Origin: a bacterium
Lineage (GTDB): Bacteria > Patescibacteriota > Minisyncoccia > UBA11713 > 2-01-FULL-45-33
Reading direction: 5' to 3'
Assembly (NCBI GenBank): GCA_030648495.1
Contig: JAUSHV010000030.1
Coordinates: 1 to 34,897, forward strand
DNA: 34,897 nt
The position numbers and the translations under genes were made by a program. Positions within the stretch are counted from its first letter, which is position 1, and every line of letters begins with the position of its first letter. Under the pieces are notes generated by a model. The model saw nothing but the letters and a program-made list of their open reading frames with translations, was not told where the DNA came from and made no database searches. Of this stretch, positions 14,829 through 22,186 are shown in pieces.

Positions 14829-14855
14829 AAAAAAAGCGAGGCTATTGAGCCCCAC
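14829..14855 (-). terminator. Terminator after the 44-aa gene / leuS operon
   Basis: On the minus strand GTGGGGCT, loop CAAT, AGCCTCGC (eight pairs including two G-U), then TTTTTTT. It begins one base after the stop of the small gene. Confidence 0.85.
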
Positions 14856-14990
14856 TTACTTATTAAGTCTCCACCAGGATTTCTGATATTCGTTGTTCAA
14901 AAACAAAAATCTATACGTGACCCTCATACATGCGTACCCAAATAAACTTACCGCTATAATCAGCAAGCCAAATAAAAACATTGAATCCAT
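14856..14990 (-). CDS. Single-span membrane microprotein, 44 aa
   Basis: The product has one hydrophobic stretch near the N-terminus (MFLFGLLIIAVSLFGYACM, residues 4-22) and a basic, aromatic tail with QKSWWRLNK. AGGA lies six bases before the ATG at 14990. The gene starts nine bases after the leuS stop and ends directly at a good terminator, so it is the last gene of the leuS transcript. No family is recognised. The start site, spacing and terminator placement are the support; conservation in relatives would settle it. Confidence 0.6.
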   Translation of the reverse strand: MDSMFLFGLLIIAVSLFGYACMRVTYRFLFLNNEYQKSWWRLNK

Positions 14991-14999
14991 GTTAATTCC

Positions 15000-17900
15000 T
15001 TAAACCACAAAATTTATTAGTCTCTTCGGGACGAAGATGACTTTTCGTGGTTTTTTATTATCTAGCGCAAGCTTAACTTTTTCGCGTTCCAAAGTCAAGC
15101 GCTCGGCTTCAGCCTGCGAAATATTTATCGGCACTTCAAATTTGTCGCGCATTTTGCCATTTACTTGGACAATGAGTTCAAATGTATCTTCTTCAAGTAA
15201 TTTTGGATCAAATTCCGGCCACTTCTCCAAATGAATGGATTTCCAGCCCGAGGCTGGTCCGCCTTGGGCGGATTTACTCCTCATCTTATTCCAAATTTCT
15301 TCTGTGAGATGTGGGGCAAACGGAGAAAGTAATTTTAGAAAAATAGAAAAAACACCATCCACCTTCGCCCCCTCCCCCTTCTCCATATCACTCAACAAAA
15401 TCATCAACGCCGAAATCGCCGTATTAAATTTAAAATCCTCAATATTTTCCGAAACTTGTTTGATGGTTTTGTTAGTGGCTCGCACAAGTCTCGCGCTTTC
15501 AGTTGTCTCGGCACCAAAATTTGCAAGGACACGCATATCCCGCTGCTGCGGGATTGCTCTGCTCGCGCCGTCGCGCTGCGCAAGGTCTTGCAAATCTTGT
15601 GCCTTCGCCAAACTTTTTTTCGCGCTCGCTTCTGCCAAATTCCAAACCCTATCCAAAAACCGCTTAATCCCCAAAATACCGTGCGGGTCCCACGGATATG
15701 AGCCAACTTCGCCGTAGGGACCGATAAACGCCAAGTACATCCGCACCGTATCGCTCCCAAATTTTTTGATATATTCGTCGGGGTCAATCACATTGCCCTT
15801 GGATTTCGACATTTTCTGCCCATCAGGCCCTAAAATTATTCCACGGTTTCTTCTTTCTCTATACGGCTCATCGCCTAATTCTTTGGGAATTAATCCCAAA
15901 TCAAACATTGCCTTATACCAAAAGCGTGAATACAAAAGGTGCATTGTTGTGTGCTCCGCGCCACCGGAATAAAGATTAACCGGCATCCACGCTTTTATTT
16001 TCGCCTCATCGGCAAACGCATCTGCGTTTTTTGGATCGCAATACCTCAAAAAATACCAAGAAGAATCCACAAAAGTATCTAGCGTATCGGTTTCGCGCTT
16101 CGCCGGACCACCGCATTCCGGGCATTTTACTTTCAACCACTTTTCCGCTTTAGCCAAAGGAGATTTCCCTTCGCCAGTCGGCAAATAATCTTTTATTTCC
16201 GGCAAGACCACGGGCAAATCTTTATCTTGCACCGCTTGGACCCCGCATTTAGGGCAATGAATTACCGGTATCGGCACTCCCCAATAGCGCTGCCTTGAAA
16301 CAACCCAGTCGCGAAGCTTGTATTGTGTTTTTATTTTTCCCCCGACAAATTTTGTAATTTCATTTTTTGCTTTTGCAGAATCCATTCCATCAAAACTTCC
16401 TGAATTTATAAGCTCGCCGGCACCTTCCCAGCATTCCGCCTCAATTGCAATTGAAGCCGGTGCTCCCGAGGCAATAGAATCGGCATTTTGTAAAAAATGC
16501 TGTAAAACCGGATTGATAACTTTTCTAATTGGCAATGCAAATTTTTTCGCGAATTCGAAATCGCGCTCGTCGTGCGCTGGGACGGCCATAATTGCGCCAG
16601 TTCCGTAGCCGCCCAAAACATAGTCTGCTACCCAGACTGGAATCTCCTCGCCGTTCGCCGGATTAATTGCCTTAATACCTTTTAGCTCCACACCGGTTTT
16701 TTCTTTGGCCCCTTGTTGGCGCTCGAGCTGGGTTTTTGATTTTGCTTTTTTTAAGTATTCGTCGATTTCTTTTTTGTTTTCAAATAAAGATTTTTCATTG
16801 CCCATTGCAATAAATGGGTGCTCCGGAGCAAACACTAAATAAGTCGCTCCAAACAAAGTGTCCGGGCGCGTAGTAAAAACTTTTATACTTGGCGTGAAAA
16901 GTTTTTTAATACCTTCGATAATTGGCAAAAGCTCTTTCATTTCCTCGTCTTCTGATTGTTCCAGAACATATTTGCCGGTAGCTCTAGACATGTAAAGCGG
17001 GCGCAAAGGTAAACTTGGATCCATTGCTCCGTGCGGCTTATCCGTAAGAATAACCGGTCGCCGAGCTTCAACATGGATTGCAAATTTTTCTGAGGTTACC
17101 AGGCATAATGAATTTCTCCATTCGGCGTCCACCTTTCCTCCGCGCTCAGCTGCAATTTTTTTATAATATTCAAGCATTAACGCACCAATCTCCTCAACGC
17201 TCAAAGATTTTTCGTCTTTACCATTTAATGCGTTTCTTTTTACCATCATGGGGTCAATTTCTGCGCCATCAATGAAAAAACCGCTGTCGTCGGCCAAAAC
17301 CGATAGTTTAGTTTTTCCAGCCAAAGCCCGTGCTTTTTTCTCCGAATTTTCAGCTAAAGTTTTTCCGTCCTCCAAAACATCAAAATCTTTAATGCCAATT
17401 TCTTTAGGTGACTTAAGTTTTATCGCGAGGCCGGCAGCTTTAAAGAGCTTCTGCATGCGCTTGAGCTTTCCTTGATTATTTGAAGCAAAAACAACCTCTC
17501 CTGAATAAGTTGGGGTGCCTGTAATTTCAAACTCAATTTCCGCTCCTTCCGATTTTCCAATCCAATTTCTCTGCGCTTCTTTTATTTCTTCTTTCCAATT
17601 TAATTTTGCGAGCCCGGAAAGAAGCCGTTCGGCATAATCCGTAATTTTAAGCATCCATTGCTTCATTTCTCGCTGAACTACTTCCGAACCGCACCGCTCG
17701 CACTTGCCTCCGACAACTTGTTCATTTGCGAGCACCGTTTTGTCTTTCGGACACCAATTTACCGCCGTGACGGCTTGGTAAGCCAAACCTTTTTTTAAAA
17801 ATTGTAAAAATATCCATTGCGTCCATTTGTAATATTCCGGGTCAGCTGTAATCACTTCGCGGCTCCAATCAAAAGAAGCGCCCATTGAGCGCAATTGTTT

Positions 17901-18239
17901 TCTCATATAATCAATATTTTCATAGGTCCATTTTTTCGGATTTATCCCGCGCTTAATCGCAGCGTTTTCAGCCGGCAGACCAAACGCGTCAAAACCAATC
18001 GGGAAAAGAACATTTTTTCCTTCCATTCTTTTTTTACGCGCAAAAATATCGGGTATTGGAAAAGCGTACCAATGCCCGGCATGAATATTTCCGGACGGAT
18101 AAGGAAACTCTATTAAAGTATAAAAATTTCCGGCCCTAGGCCGGCCAGCCTTGGGCTGGTCTTTCACTTCATAAATCTTAGATCGCTCCCATTCTTTCTG
18201 CCATTTCTTCTCTATTTTTTTGTGGTCAAAGCTAGGCAT
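15000..18239 (-). CDS. leuS: Leucyl-tRNA synthetase with a HAM1/RdgB-like domain inserted in the CP1 editing domain
   Basis: The product has 1079 residues against about 800-880 for usual bacterial LeuRS. It charges tRNA-Leu. Visible parts: the HIGH site as HAGH (53-56) after FPYPSGNI, zinc-ribbon cysteines (163, 180, 183; second ribbon 662-709), CP1 editing blocks TTRPDTLFGATY (456-467) and GTGAIMAVPAHDERD (546-560), DSSWYFLRYCDP, KMSKS (809-813), and a C-terminal anticodon/tail region. The extra length is mainly residues about 246-447, a HAM1/RdgB-like fold between EGAEIEFEITG and IKVFTTRPD. Small additions DQPKAGRPRAG (27-37) and AQGGPASG near residue 995 are encoded by palindromic repeats. 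It follows an unknown gene by 15 bases. Confidence 0.95.
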   Translation of the reverse strand: MPSFDHKKIEKKWQKEWERSKIYEVKDQPKAGRPRAGNFYTLIEFPYPSGNIHAGHWYAFPIPDIFARKKRMEGKNVLFPIGFDAFGLPAENAAIKRGINPKKWTYENIDYMRKQLRSMGASFDWSREVITADPEYYKWTQWIFLQFLKKGLAYQAVTAVNWCPKDKTVLANEQVVGGKCERCGSEVVQREMKQWMLKITDYAERLLSGLAKLNWKEEIKEAQRNWIGKSEGAEIEFEITGTPTYSGEVVFASNNQGKLKRMQKLFKAAGLAIKLKSPKEIGIKDFDVLEDGKTLAENSEKKARALAGKTKLSVLADDSGFFIDGAEIDPMMVKRNALNGKDEKSLSVEEIGALMLEYYKKIAAERGGKVDAEWRNSLCLVTSEKFAIHVEARRPVILTDKPHGAMDPSLPLRPLYMSRATGKYVLEQSEDEEMKELLPIIEGIKKLFTPSIKVFTTRPDTLFGATYLVFAPEHPFIAMGNEKSLFENKKEIDEYLKKAKSKTQLERQQGAKEKTGVELKGIKAINPANGEEIPVWVADYVLGGYGTGAIMAVPAHDERDFEFAKKFALPIRKVINPVLQHFLQNADSIASGAPASIAIEAECWEGAGELINSGSFDGMDSAKAKNEITKFVGGKIKTQYKLRDWVVSRQRYWGVPIPVIHCPKCGVQAVQDKDLPVVLPEIKDYLPTGEGKSPLAKAEKWLKVKCPECGGPAKRETDTLDTFVDSSWYFLRYCDPKNADAFADEAKIKAWMPVNLYSGGAEHTTMHLLYSRFWYKAMFDLGLIPKELGDEPYRERRNRGIILGPDGQKMSKSKGNVIDPDEYIKKFGSDTVRMYLAFIGPYGEVGSYPWDPHGILGIKRFLDRVWNLAEASAKKSLAKAQDLQDLAQRDGASRAIPQQRDMRVLANFGAETTESARLVRATNKTIKQVSENIEDFKFNTAISALMILLSDMEKGEGAKVDGVFSIFLKLLSPFAPHLTEEIWNKMRSKSAQGGPASGWKSIHLEKWPEFDPKLLEEDTFELIVQVNGKMRDKFEVPINISQAEAERLTLEREKVKLALDNKKPRKVIFVPKRLINFVV
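15243..15272. repeat. 30-nt in-frame double palindrome in leuS (3' side)
   Basis: Two 6-3-6 palindromes side by side: CCAGCC-CGA-GGCTGG and TCCGCC-TTG-GGCGGA. They encode SAQGGPASGW in LeuRS. The geometry matches the copy at 18130-18159. Confidence 0.8.
15537..15554. repeat. 7-4-7 in-frame palindrome in leuS
   Basis: ATCCCGC-TGCT-GCGGGAT, perfect arms, in a low-complexity part of LeuRS (AQRDGASRAIPQQRDM). It resembles the 7-4-7 palindrome in folD at 5786-5803 in size but not in sequence. Confidence 0.6.
16899..17501 (-). other. HAM1/RdgB-like (non-canonical NTP pyrophosphatase) domain inside leuS
   Basis: Residues about 247-447 of LeuRS. HAM1 signatures appear in order: VVFASNNQGKLKRMQ (SxNxxK phosphate site at 253-258), EDGKTLAENSEKKARALA (290-307, matching EDGxTFxENAxxKA), and LSVLADDSGFFIDG (312-325, with the catalytic DD of the LADDSG block). 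The usual SARY segment is VKRNALNG, and the C-terminal SHR base-recognition motif is missing; a MDPSLPLRPLY stretch stands where GWDPIF normally is. The domain is full length for this family, in frame, and sits between LeuRS blocks that are normally adjacent. Confidence 0.85.
18130..18159. repeat. 30-nt in-frame double palindrome in leuS (5' side)
   Basis: Two 6-3-6 palindromes side by side: CCGGCC-CTA-GGCCGG and CCAGCC-TTG-GGCTGG. They encode QPKAGRPRAG, an addition just before the conserved FYTLIEFPYPSG block of LeuRS. Confidence 0.8.
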
Positions 18240-18254
18240 AAAACTTTTTAATCT

Positions 18255-19319
18255 TTAAATTTTTAAATTATCCAACTCCTCTTTAGAGAACGCGGCCAAC
18301 CCTTCTGTGACTTTTATAAAAATAGCTAATTTTTCTTCCCGTGACATGTACTGTTCGGGTCCTCCGCTTGGTTTTCCCTCTTTAAGCCAATGCTTAAAAT
18401 ACTCTCCAAAATTCCCCAATTCGGCTATTCTTACCATAACAATATCCTCAACTTGTTTTTTTATATAACTTTCAAAATCTCCTAATTTTTGTTTAGCCTC
18501 AACCATAGAGGCTTCTTTTTTTCTATATTGTGGGCCGTGCCCATGCAACATAGTTGTAAACTGAATACCTACATTGCGTTTGTTTTCTACAAATTCTTTT
18601 CTTGACATATCTTCAGATTCCAAAGCAATTCCGCGTCGCTTTCTCAAAAAAAGCTTAAAGTCATATTTGAGCACGGTATCTTCCAAGGCATTGGCTTTTT
18701 CCACTCTCATCCCCAATTCCTGGTTATTGTATTCCAGTCTTGTCAAAAATTCTGTAATCATTTTTTCGGCCAATACTCCCCCTATTCCAGCCCTTAATTT
18801 CACCGGATTTCTTAGTTCTTTGGTCCTTTTTTCAAGATACTCAACGGGCATGCCCGTAACGTTATGTGCGACTTTGTATGTACTAACAAGCTCGTTGTCA
18901 TAAATTTGCCCTACTTTATTTTTAACTTCATTCACTAACAAAGTTTTAATTATTTTTCTCCGTAAATCTTTAGGAAAATCACCATCCACCCTATATTTGA
19001 CTCCCCAGGCATAATCGCCAATTAAATCTCCTAGAGTAATATCCTTTTTACTGCCTCCCTCATCTTCCACGAATAAATCGCTTGAAGCTTTATTATAATA
19101 AACCGTCCTTCTTTCTCTGTCTTTATCAATTGAAAGATCCTTGCCTGCATCTAAAGCAGAAAAATCTGTATGGAGCTCCGCCATAACTTTTCTTTTTTCC
19201 AATTCAAAATGCTGTGAGGCAGCCCCTAAATCTTTTTCTTCTATTGCAATGCCGCCTTCAAGCCCATGCTCCGGCAAAATTTTTGATTCTCCTATTTCTG
19301 GCCGGCGCGGAGCTTCCAT
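18255..19319 (-). CDS. Uncharacterised protein, 354 aa
   Basis: I do not recognise this protein. It is soluble, charged and mostly helical, without signal peptide or membrane segment. The centre (about 200-270) has ALEDTVLKYDFKLFL and, after a basic stretch, VGIQFTT. An acidic residue on a strand followed by a second strand with Q-x-T recalls degenerate PD-(D/E)XK nuclease cores, but the ExK pair is absent. The first in-frame start is a GTG at 19346, which lies inside the divergent promoter; the ATG at 19319 follows a TAAAAT box by a few bases and may be leaderless. It precedes leuS by 15 bases and is probably co-transcribed with it. Confidence 0.6.
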   Translation of the reverse strand: MEAPRRPEIGESKILPEHGLEGGIAIEEKDLGAASQHFELEKRKVMAELHTDFSALDAGKDLSIDKDRERRTVYYNKASSDLFVEDEGGSKKDITLGDLIGDYAWGVKYRVDGDFPKDLRRKIIKTLLVNEVKNKVGQIYDNELVSTYKVAHNVTGMPVEYLEKRTKELRNPVKLRAGIGGVLAEKMITEFLTRLEYNNQELGMRVEKANALEDTVLKYDFKLFLRKRRGIALESEDMSRKEFVENKRNVGIQFTTMLHGHGPQYRKKEASMVEAKQKLGDFESYIKKQVEDIVMVRIAELGNFGEYFKHWLKEGKPSGGPEQYMSREEKLAIFIKVTEGLAAFSKEELDNLKI

Positions 19320-19339
19320 AGAGCTAATTTTAATACATC

Positions 19340-19367
19340 TTGACACATATTTCTATAGAGCTATATT
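19340..19367 (+). promoter_or_regulatory. Promoter of the 74-aa / aldehyde dehydrogenase operon
   Basis: TTGACA at 19340-19345, 16-base spacer, TATATT at 19362-19367. Predicted start near 19374, leaving a 26-base leader with AAGGAG at 19388-19393. Confidence 0.75.
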
Positions 19368-19399
19368 GAAGCCAGATTTAGCTTGAAAAGGAGAAAAAA

Positions 19400-19624
19400 A
19401 TGCGAAAAGGAATGGGAGTAATCAACGAGATTTTGAATCAGGTTGGGGGACTCCTCGCTAAGGATAAATTTCATCATCTTCACGAACCGACCAAAAAAGA
19501 GATTGTGGATGGTATCGAAAAAATCTTGGAAAAAAATCTTTTGGAGAGAAATTTGCTTCACAATCCGGCTAATCTTCTTGAACAAATGTCCCGGGTCAGC
19601 CAAGGCTGGGACGGCGAGTATTAA
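19400..19624 (+). CDS. Small hypothetical protein, 74 aa
   Basis: A soluble, mainly helical 74-residue product (MRKGMGVINEILNQVGGLL..., then EPTKKEIVDGIEKILEKNLLERNLL and a WDGEY end). It has a strong Shine-Dalgarno site and a promoter of its own. Its stop codon is embedded in the Shine-Dalgarno of the following dehydrogenase gene, so the two are made together. No family is recognised. It may be an accessory or regulatory partner of the dehydrogenase, or unrelated. Confidence 0.75.
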   Translation: MRKGMGVINEILNQVGGLLAKDKFHHLHEPTKKEIVDGIEKILEKNLLERNLLHNPANLLEQMSRVSQGWDGEY

Positions 19625-19633
19625 GGAGGAAAA

Positions 19634-21235
19634 ATGAAAAGAAACCTAGGAGAAACAAAAGCTAAGGCCGATCATATTATTAATGGCATTAGTGTTTTTT
19701 ATGGAAAAACCGCATTCGAAGTCTACAATCCATCAAATGGAAAAGTCCTTGGTCTTTCTTCGAGTCTATATGAACCAAACCTAGACTACATCGAAGTTGC
19801 TGGGCGTGAAGCACAAAAATGCTGGTTCTATGATGTTGAAGAGCAGGAAAAAGAAACTGTTTTCCGCGCAATAATCAAAAAAATCGAGGAACACCGAGGG
19901 GAGCTTGTGCGGACAATGATCTTGGAAGGCGGAAAACTCTGGCGCTGGGCCGATGCTGAAGTACAAGAAACAATAGATACTTTGTGGCACTACCATGGAG
20001 AGATTTCGCGAAACCACACACATGACGGTTTTGTGCACTGCCAGCTGAAAGACAAAAACGCCTACTCCGTTCGAGTCCCATATGGATTGATTTACGGAAT
20101 TACTCCGTGGAATTTTCCGTTAGCAATTCCTTTCTGGAAAATCTGTGGAGCTCTTGCGGGCGGCAACGCCATTGTTATTAAAGCGGCGGAGCAAACACCA
20201 TTTATCGCATACTATGCCGTAAAACTTGTTTTGGAAGCAATAAAAGAAGTTATTACTGATTCAAGGCAAGTAAAACTCCGTGGATTAGTACAACTTGTAC
20301 AAGGGCTTGGCGAAACGTCAGGCAAACTGCTTTTGGAAAATCTTAACTACGACAAAGTTGCCTTTACCGGTGGAGCTGAAACCGGAAAAATTATTGCTGC
20401 GACCTCTGGTGCGATCCTTAAGCCTTGCCATTTGGAACTCGGCGGACATGCGGCGATGGTTGTACTCGATGATTTTGATATAGACCTTGCAGTAGCAGAA
20501 GCCATCAATGCCAATCTCGGAGACTCAGGCCAACGTTGCGTTTCCGCACGAGCTGTCTTTGTTCAAGAAAATAAGTACAACGAATTTTTTGTTAAATACT
20601 GGGAACGGGCAAAAATGCGCAAGATGGGTAATCCAATGAATTTCGAAACTGAAATGGGACCCCTAATCAGCAAAGAGCAGCTTCTGCACGTAGATAATCA
20701 GATTGAAAAAACCAAAAAAGTCGTAGGAAGAAATCACTGTTATGTGGGAGGAAGAGGCAGGTTAGAAGAAGATTTAAGCAATGGTTATTATTATTCACCA
20801 GTAATTTTCCTAGAAGTTCCATACGGAGTAACCGCTATGGATGAAGAAATTTTTGGTCCTGTGATTGTAATCAATCCATTGCCGGGCAAAAACCGCGAAG
20901 AAGCCTTTTGGAATGGCGTGGAACTGGTTAACAAATCAGCCTATGGGCTTTCCAACGCCTTGCTTACTAACGACAGGCGTCTTTCTTCCCGAGCACCATG
21001 GTATTTTAAAACAGGGCTTTTGTATATTGGAAGAGGCACAACCGGAGCGGAACTCAACAAATATTTTGGCGGAGTAAAAGCTTCTGGATGGGGCAAGGAA
21101 GGCAAAGGACTAGAAGATTGGACGCAAGTCGTACAAGTTTATGACGACTACCACGGCAAAGCCCGTATGGCCCAAGCCGGAGCTGATAAAAAAACAAAAC
21201 GGTTAATTACAAACTCAAGATCTCCTTTAGAATAA
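19634..21235 (+). CDS. NAD(P)-dependent aldehyde dehydrogenase family protein
   Basis: A 533-residue ALDH-superfamily enzyme that oxidises an aldehyde to the acid. Visible blocks: GITPWNFPLAIPFWKICGAL (NAD-binding), K183, FTGGAETG (245-252), catalytic base E268 in LELGG, nucleophile C302 in GDSGQRC, and EEIFGPVIVI. Two family positions are altered: the lysine after ELGG is histidine, and K183 is followed by alanine rather than proline. About 30 residues are added at the C-terminus. The pyrroline-5-carboxylate dehydrogenase branch is possible, but substrate is not certain. AAGGAGG at 19623-19629 marks the start. It is the second gene of a plus-strand operon with its own promoter and terminator. 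Confidence 0.88.
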   Translation: MKRNLGETKAKADHIINGISVFYGKTAFEVYNPSNGKVLGLSSSLYEPNLDYIEVAGREAQKCWFYDVEEQEKETVFRAIIKKIEEHRGELVRTMILEGGKLWRWADAEVQETIDTLWHYHGEISRNHTHDGFVHCQLKDKNAYSVRVPYGLIYGITPWNFPLAIPFWKICGALAGGNAIVIKAAEQTPFIAYYAVKLVLEAIKEVITDSRQVKLRGLVQLVQGLGETSGKLLLENLNYDKVAFTGGAETGKIIAATSGAILKPCHLELGGHAAMVVLDDFDIDLAVAEAINANLGDSGQRCVSARAVFVQENKYNEFFVKYWERAKMRKMGNPMNFETEMGPLISKEQLLHVDNQIEKTKKVVGRNHCYVGGRGRLEEDLSNGYYYSPVIFLEVPYGVTAMDEEIFGPVIVINPLPGKNREEAFWNGVELVNKSAYGLSNALLTNDRRLSSRAPWYFKTGLLYIGRGTTGAELNKYFGGVKASGWGKEGKGLEDWTQVVQVYDDYHGKARMAQAGADKKTKRLITNSRSPLE

Positions 21236-21244
21236 TAGTTTTTT

Positions 21245-21271
21245 AAATACGTATTTAAATACGTATTTTTT
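21245..21271. terminator. AT-rich bidirectional terminator
   Basis: A perfect 24-bp palindrome made of two copies of AAATACGTATTT, with T runs on both sides. It lies between the convergent dehydrogenase and tatD genes and overlaps the last bases of tatD. Confidence 0.75.
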
Positions 21272-22082
21272 ATTTTAACCCGAAAACCTTTATCGCGTTT
21301 TCTGTTGTAATCCGCGCGACTTCTTCAAAATCTTTGCCTAAAATCCTTCCGATTTTTTTGGCGACTTCCTCAACATACAAAGGTTCGTTGCGCTTGCCAC
21401 GATATGCTTGCGGGGCGACATATGGCGCGTCTGTCTCCAAAACAATTCTTTCCAATGGAATATATTTTACTAATTTTTCATAAGCTCTCGCGAAAGTAAG
21501 GGCCCCGCCGAAAGAAAATAAAAATCCCAAATCCATCAATTCTTTGGCGTCTTCCACGGTTCCGGAAAAAAAATGGATGACGCCAGGGTTATCCAAAAGC
21601 TTATTTTTCTCCTCTTTAAAAATAGATATCAAATCGGCAAAAGCTTTTCCGCTCGACTCCCCTTCCTGCAACTTTCCATGGTCGCGACAATGAATCATCA
21701 GCGGTTTTTTAATTTCAAAAGAAAGTTCAATTTGTTTTTTAAAAACCTCCGCTTGTTGCGCTTTTGTCTCCTCCGTCAAATGATAATAATCCAATCCGCA
21801 CTCGCCTATGGCTACGACTTTGGAGTCCTCAGCTAATTTTTTATAATATTCGTAATCAAAAAAACTTTCCTCGATGGAAACGGGATGAAGCCCCACGGTC
21901 GCAAATATGCCCTCGTAATCATGTGTGGTTTTTATTGCATCCGTTGAAGTATCTTTTTGAACACCAACATTAATCATCCAAATTCCAGCGTCCAGCGCGC
22001 GACGGATGACAGCGTCGCGGTCTTTTCCATATGCGGCGAAATGCGTATGAGTATGAACGTCAATTAATTTTGGTGTATTCAT
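21270..22082 (-). CDS. tatD: TatD-family metal-dependent hydrolase / DNase
   Basis: A 270-residue TIM-barrel protein with the TatD metal ligands: VHTHTHF near the N-terminus, GLHP, AIGECGLDYY (the glutamate bridge), PLMIHCRD, VIHFFSGT, and LETDAPYVAPQAYRGKRNEP. Members act as 3'-5' exonucleases or D-aminoacyl hydrolases. It is the last gene of the M16-AI2E-metG-tatD group, about 100 bases after metG, with a palindromic element in the gap. No Shine-Dalgarno site is seen. Confidence 0.93.
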   Translation of the reverse strand: MNTPKLIDVHTHTHFAAYGKDRDAVIRRALDAGIWMINVGVQKDTSTDAIKTTHDYEGIFATVGLHPVSIEESFFDYEYYKKLAEDSKVVAIGECGLDYYHLTEETKAQQAEVFKKQIELSFEIKKPLMIHCRDHGKLQEGESSGKAFADLISIFKEEKNKLLDNPGVIHFFSGTVEDAKELMDLGFLFSFGGALTFARAYEKLVKYIPLERIVLETDAPYVAPQAYRGKRNEPLYVEEVAKKIGRILGKDFEEVARITTENAIKVFGLK

Positions 22083-22090
22083 TTTTTTTC

Positions 22091-22186
22091 AGTAAAATTA
22101 TGCAGCTTCTTCGCTTTCCTCGCCTCGCTGCTGCTCGCTCAGGGTTGCCTGCTGGCAAAACCCGCTCAGAATCTCATAATTTTACT
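22091..22186. repeat. 96-bp element with 12-bp terminal inverted repeats
   Basis: AGTAAAATTATG at 22091-22102 and CATAATTTTACT at 22175-22186 are perfect inverted repeats. The core holds a further imperfect hairpin around TTGCC-TGCT-GGCAA with flanking GGG/CCC. The right end covers the metG stop codon. It fills the metG-tatD gap and is richer in GC than the intergenic DNA around it. No T run follows on either strand, so a terminator role is not supported. Confidence 0.6.

Noticed and set aside
21245-21268. AAATACGTATTT tandem palindrome as an operator
   Set aside because: It lies between two convergent gene ends with T runs on both sides, which suits a bidirectional terminator.
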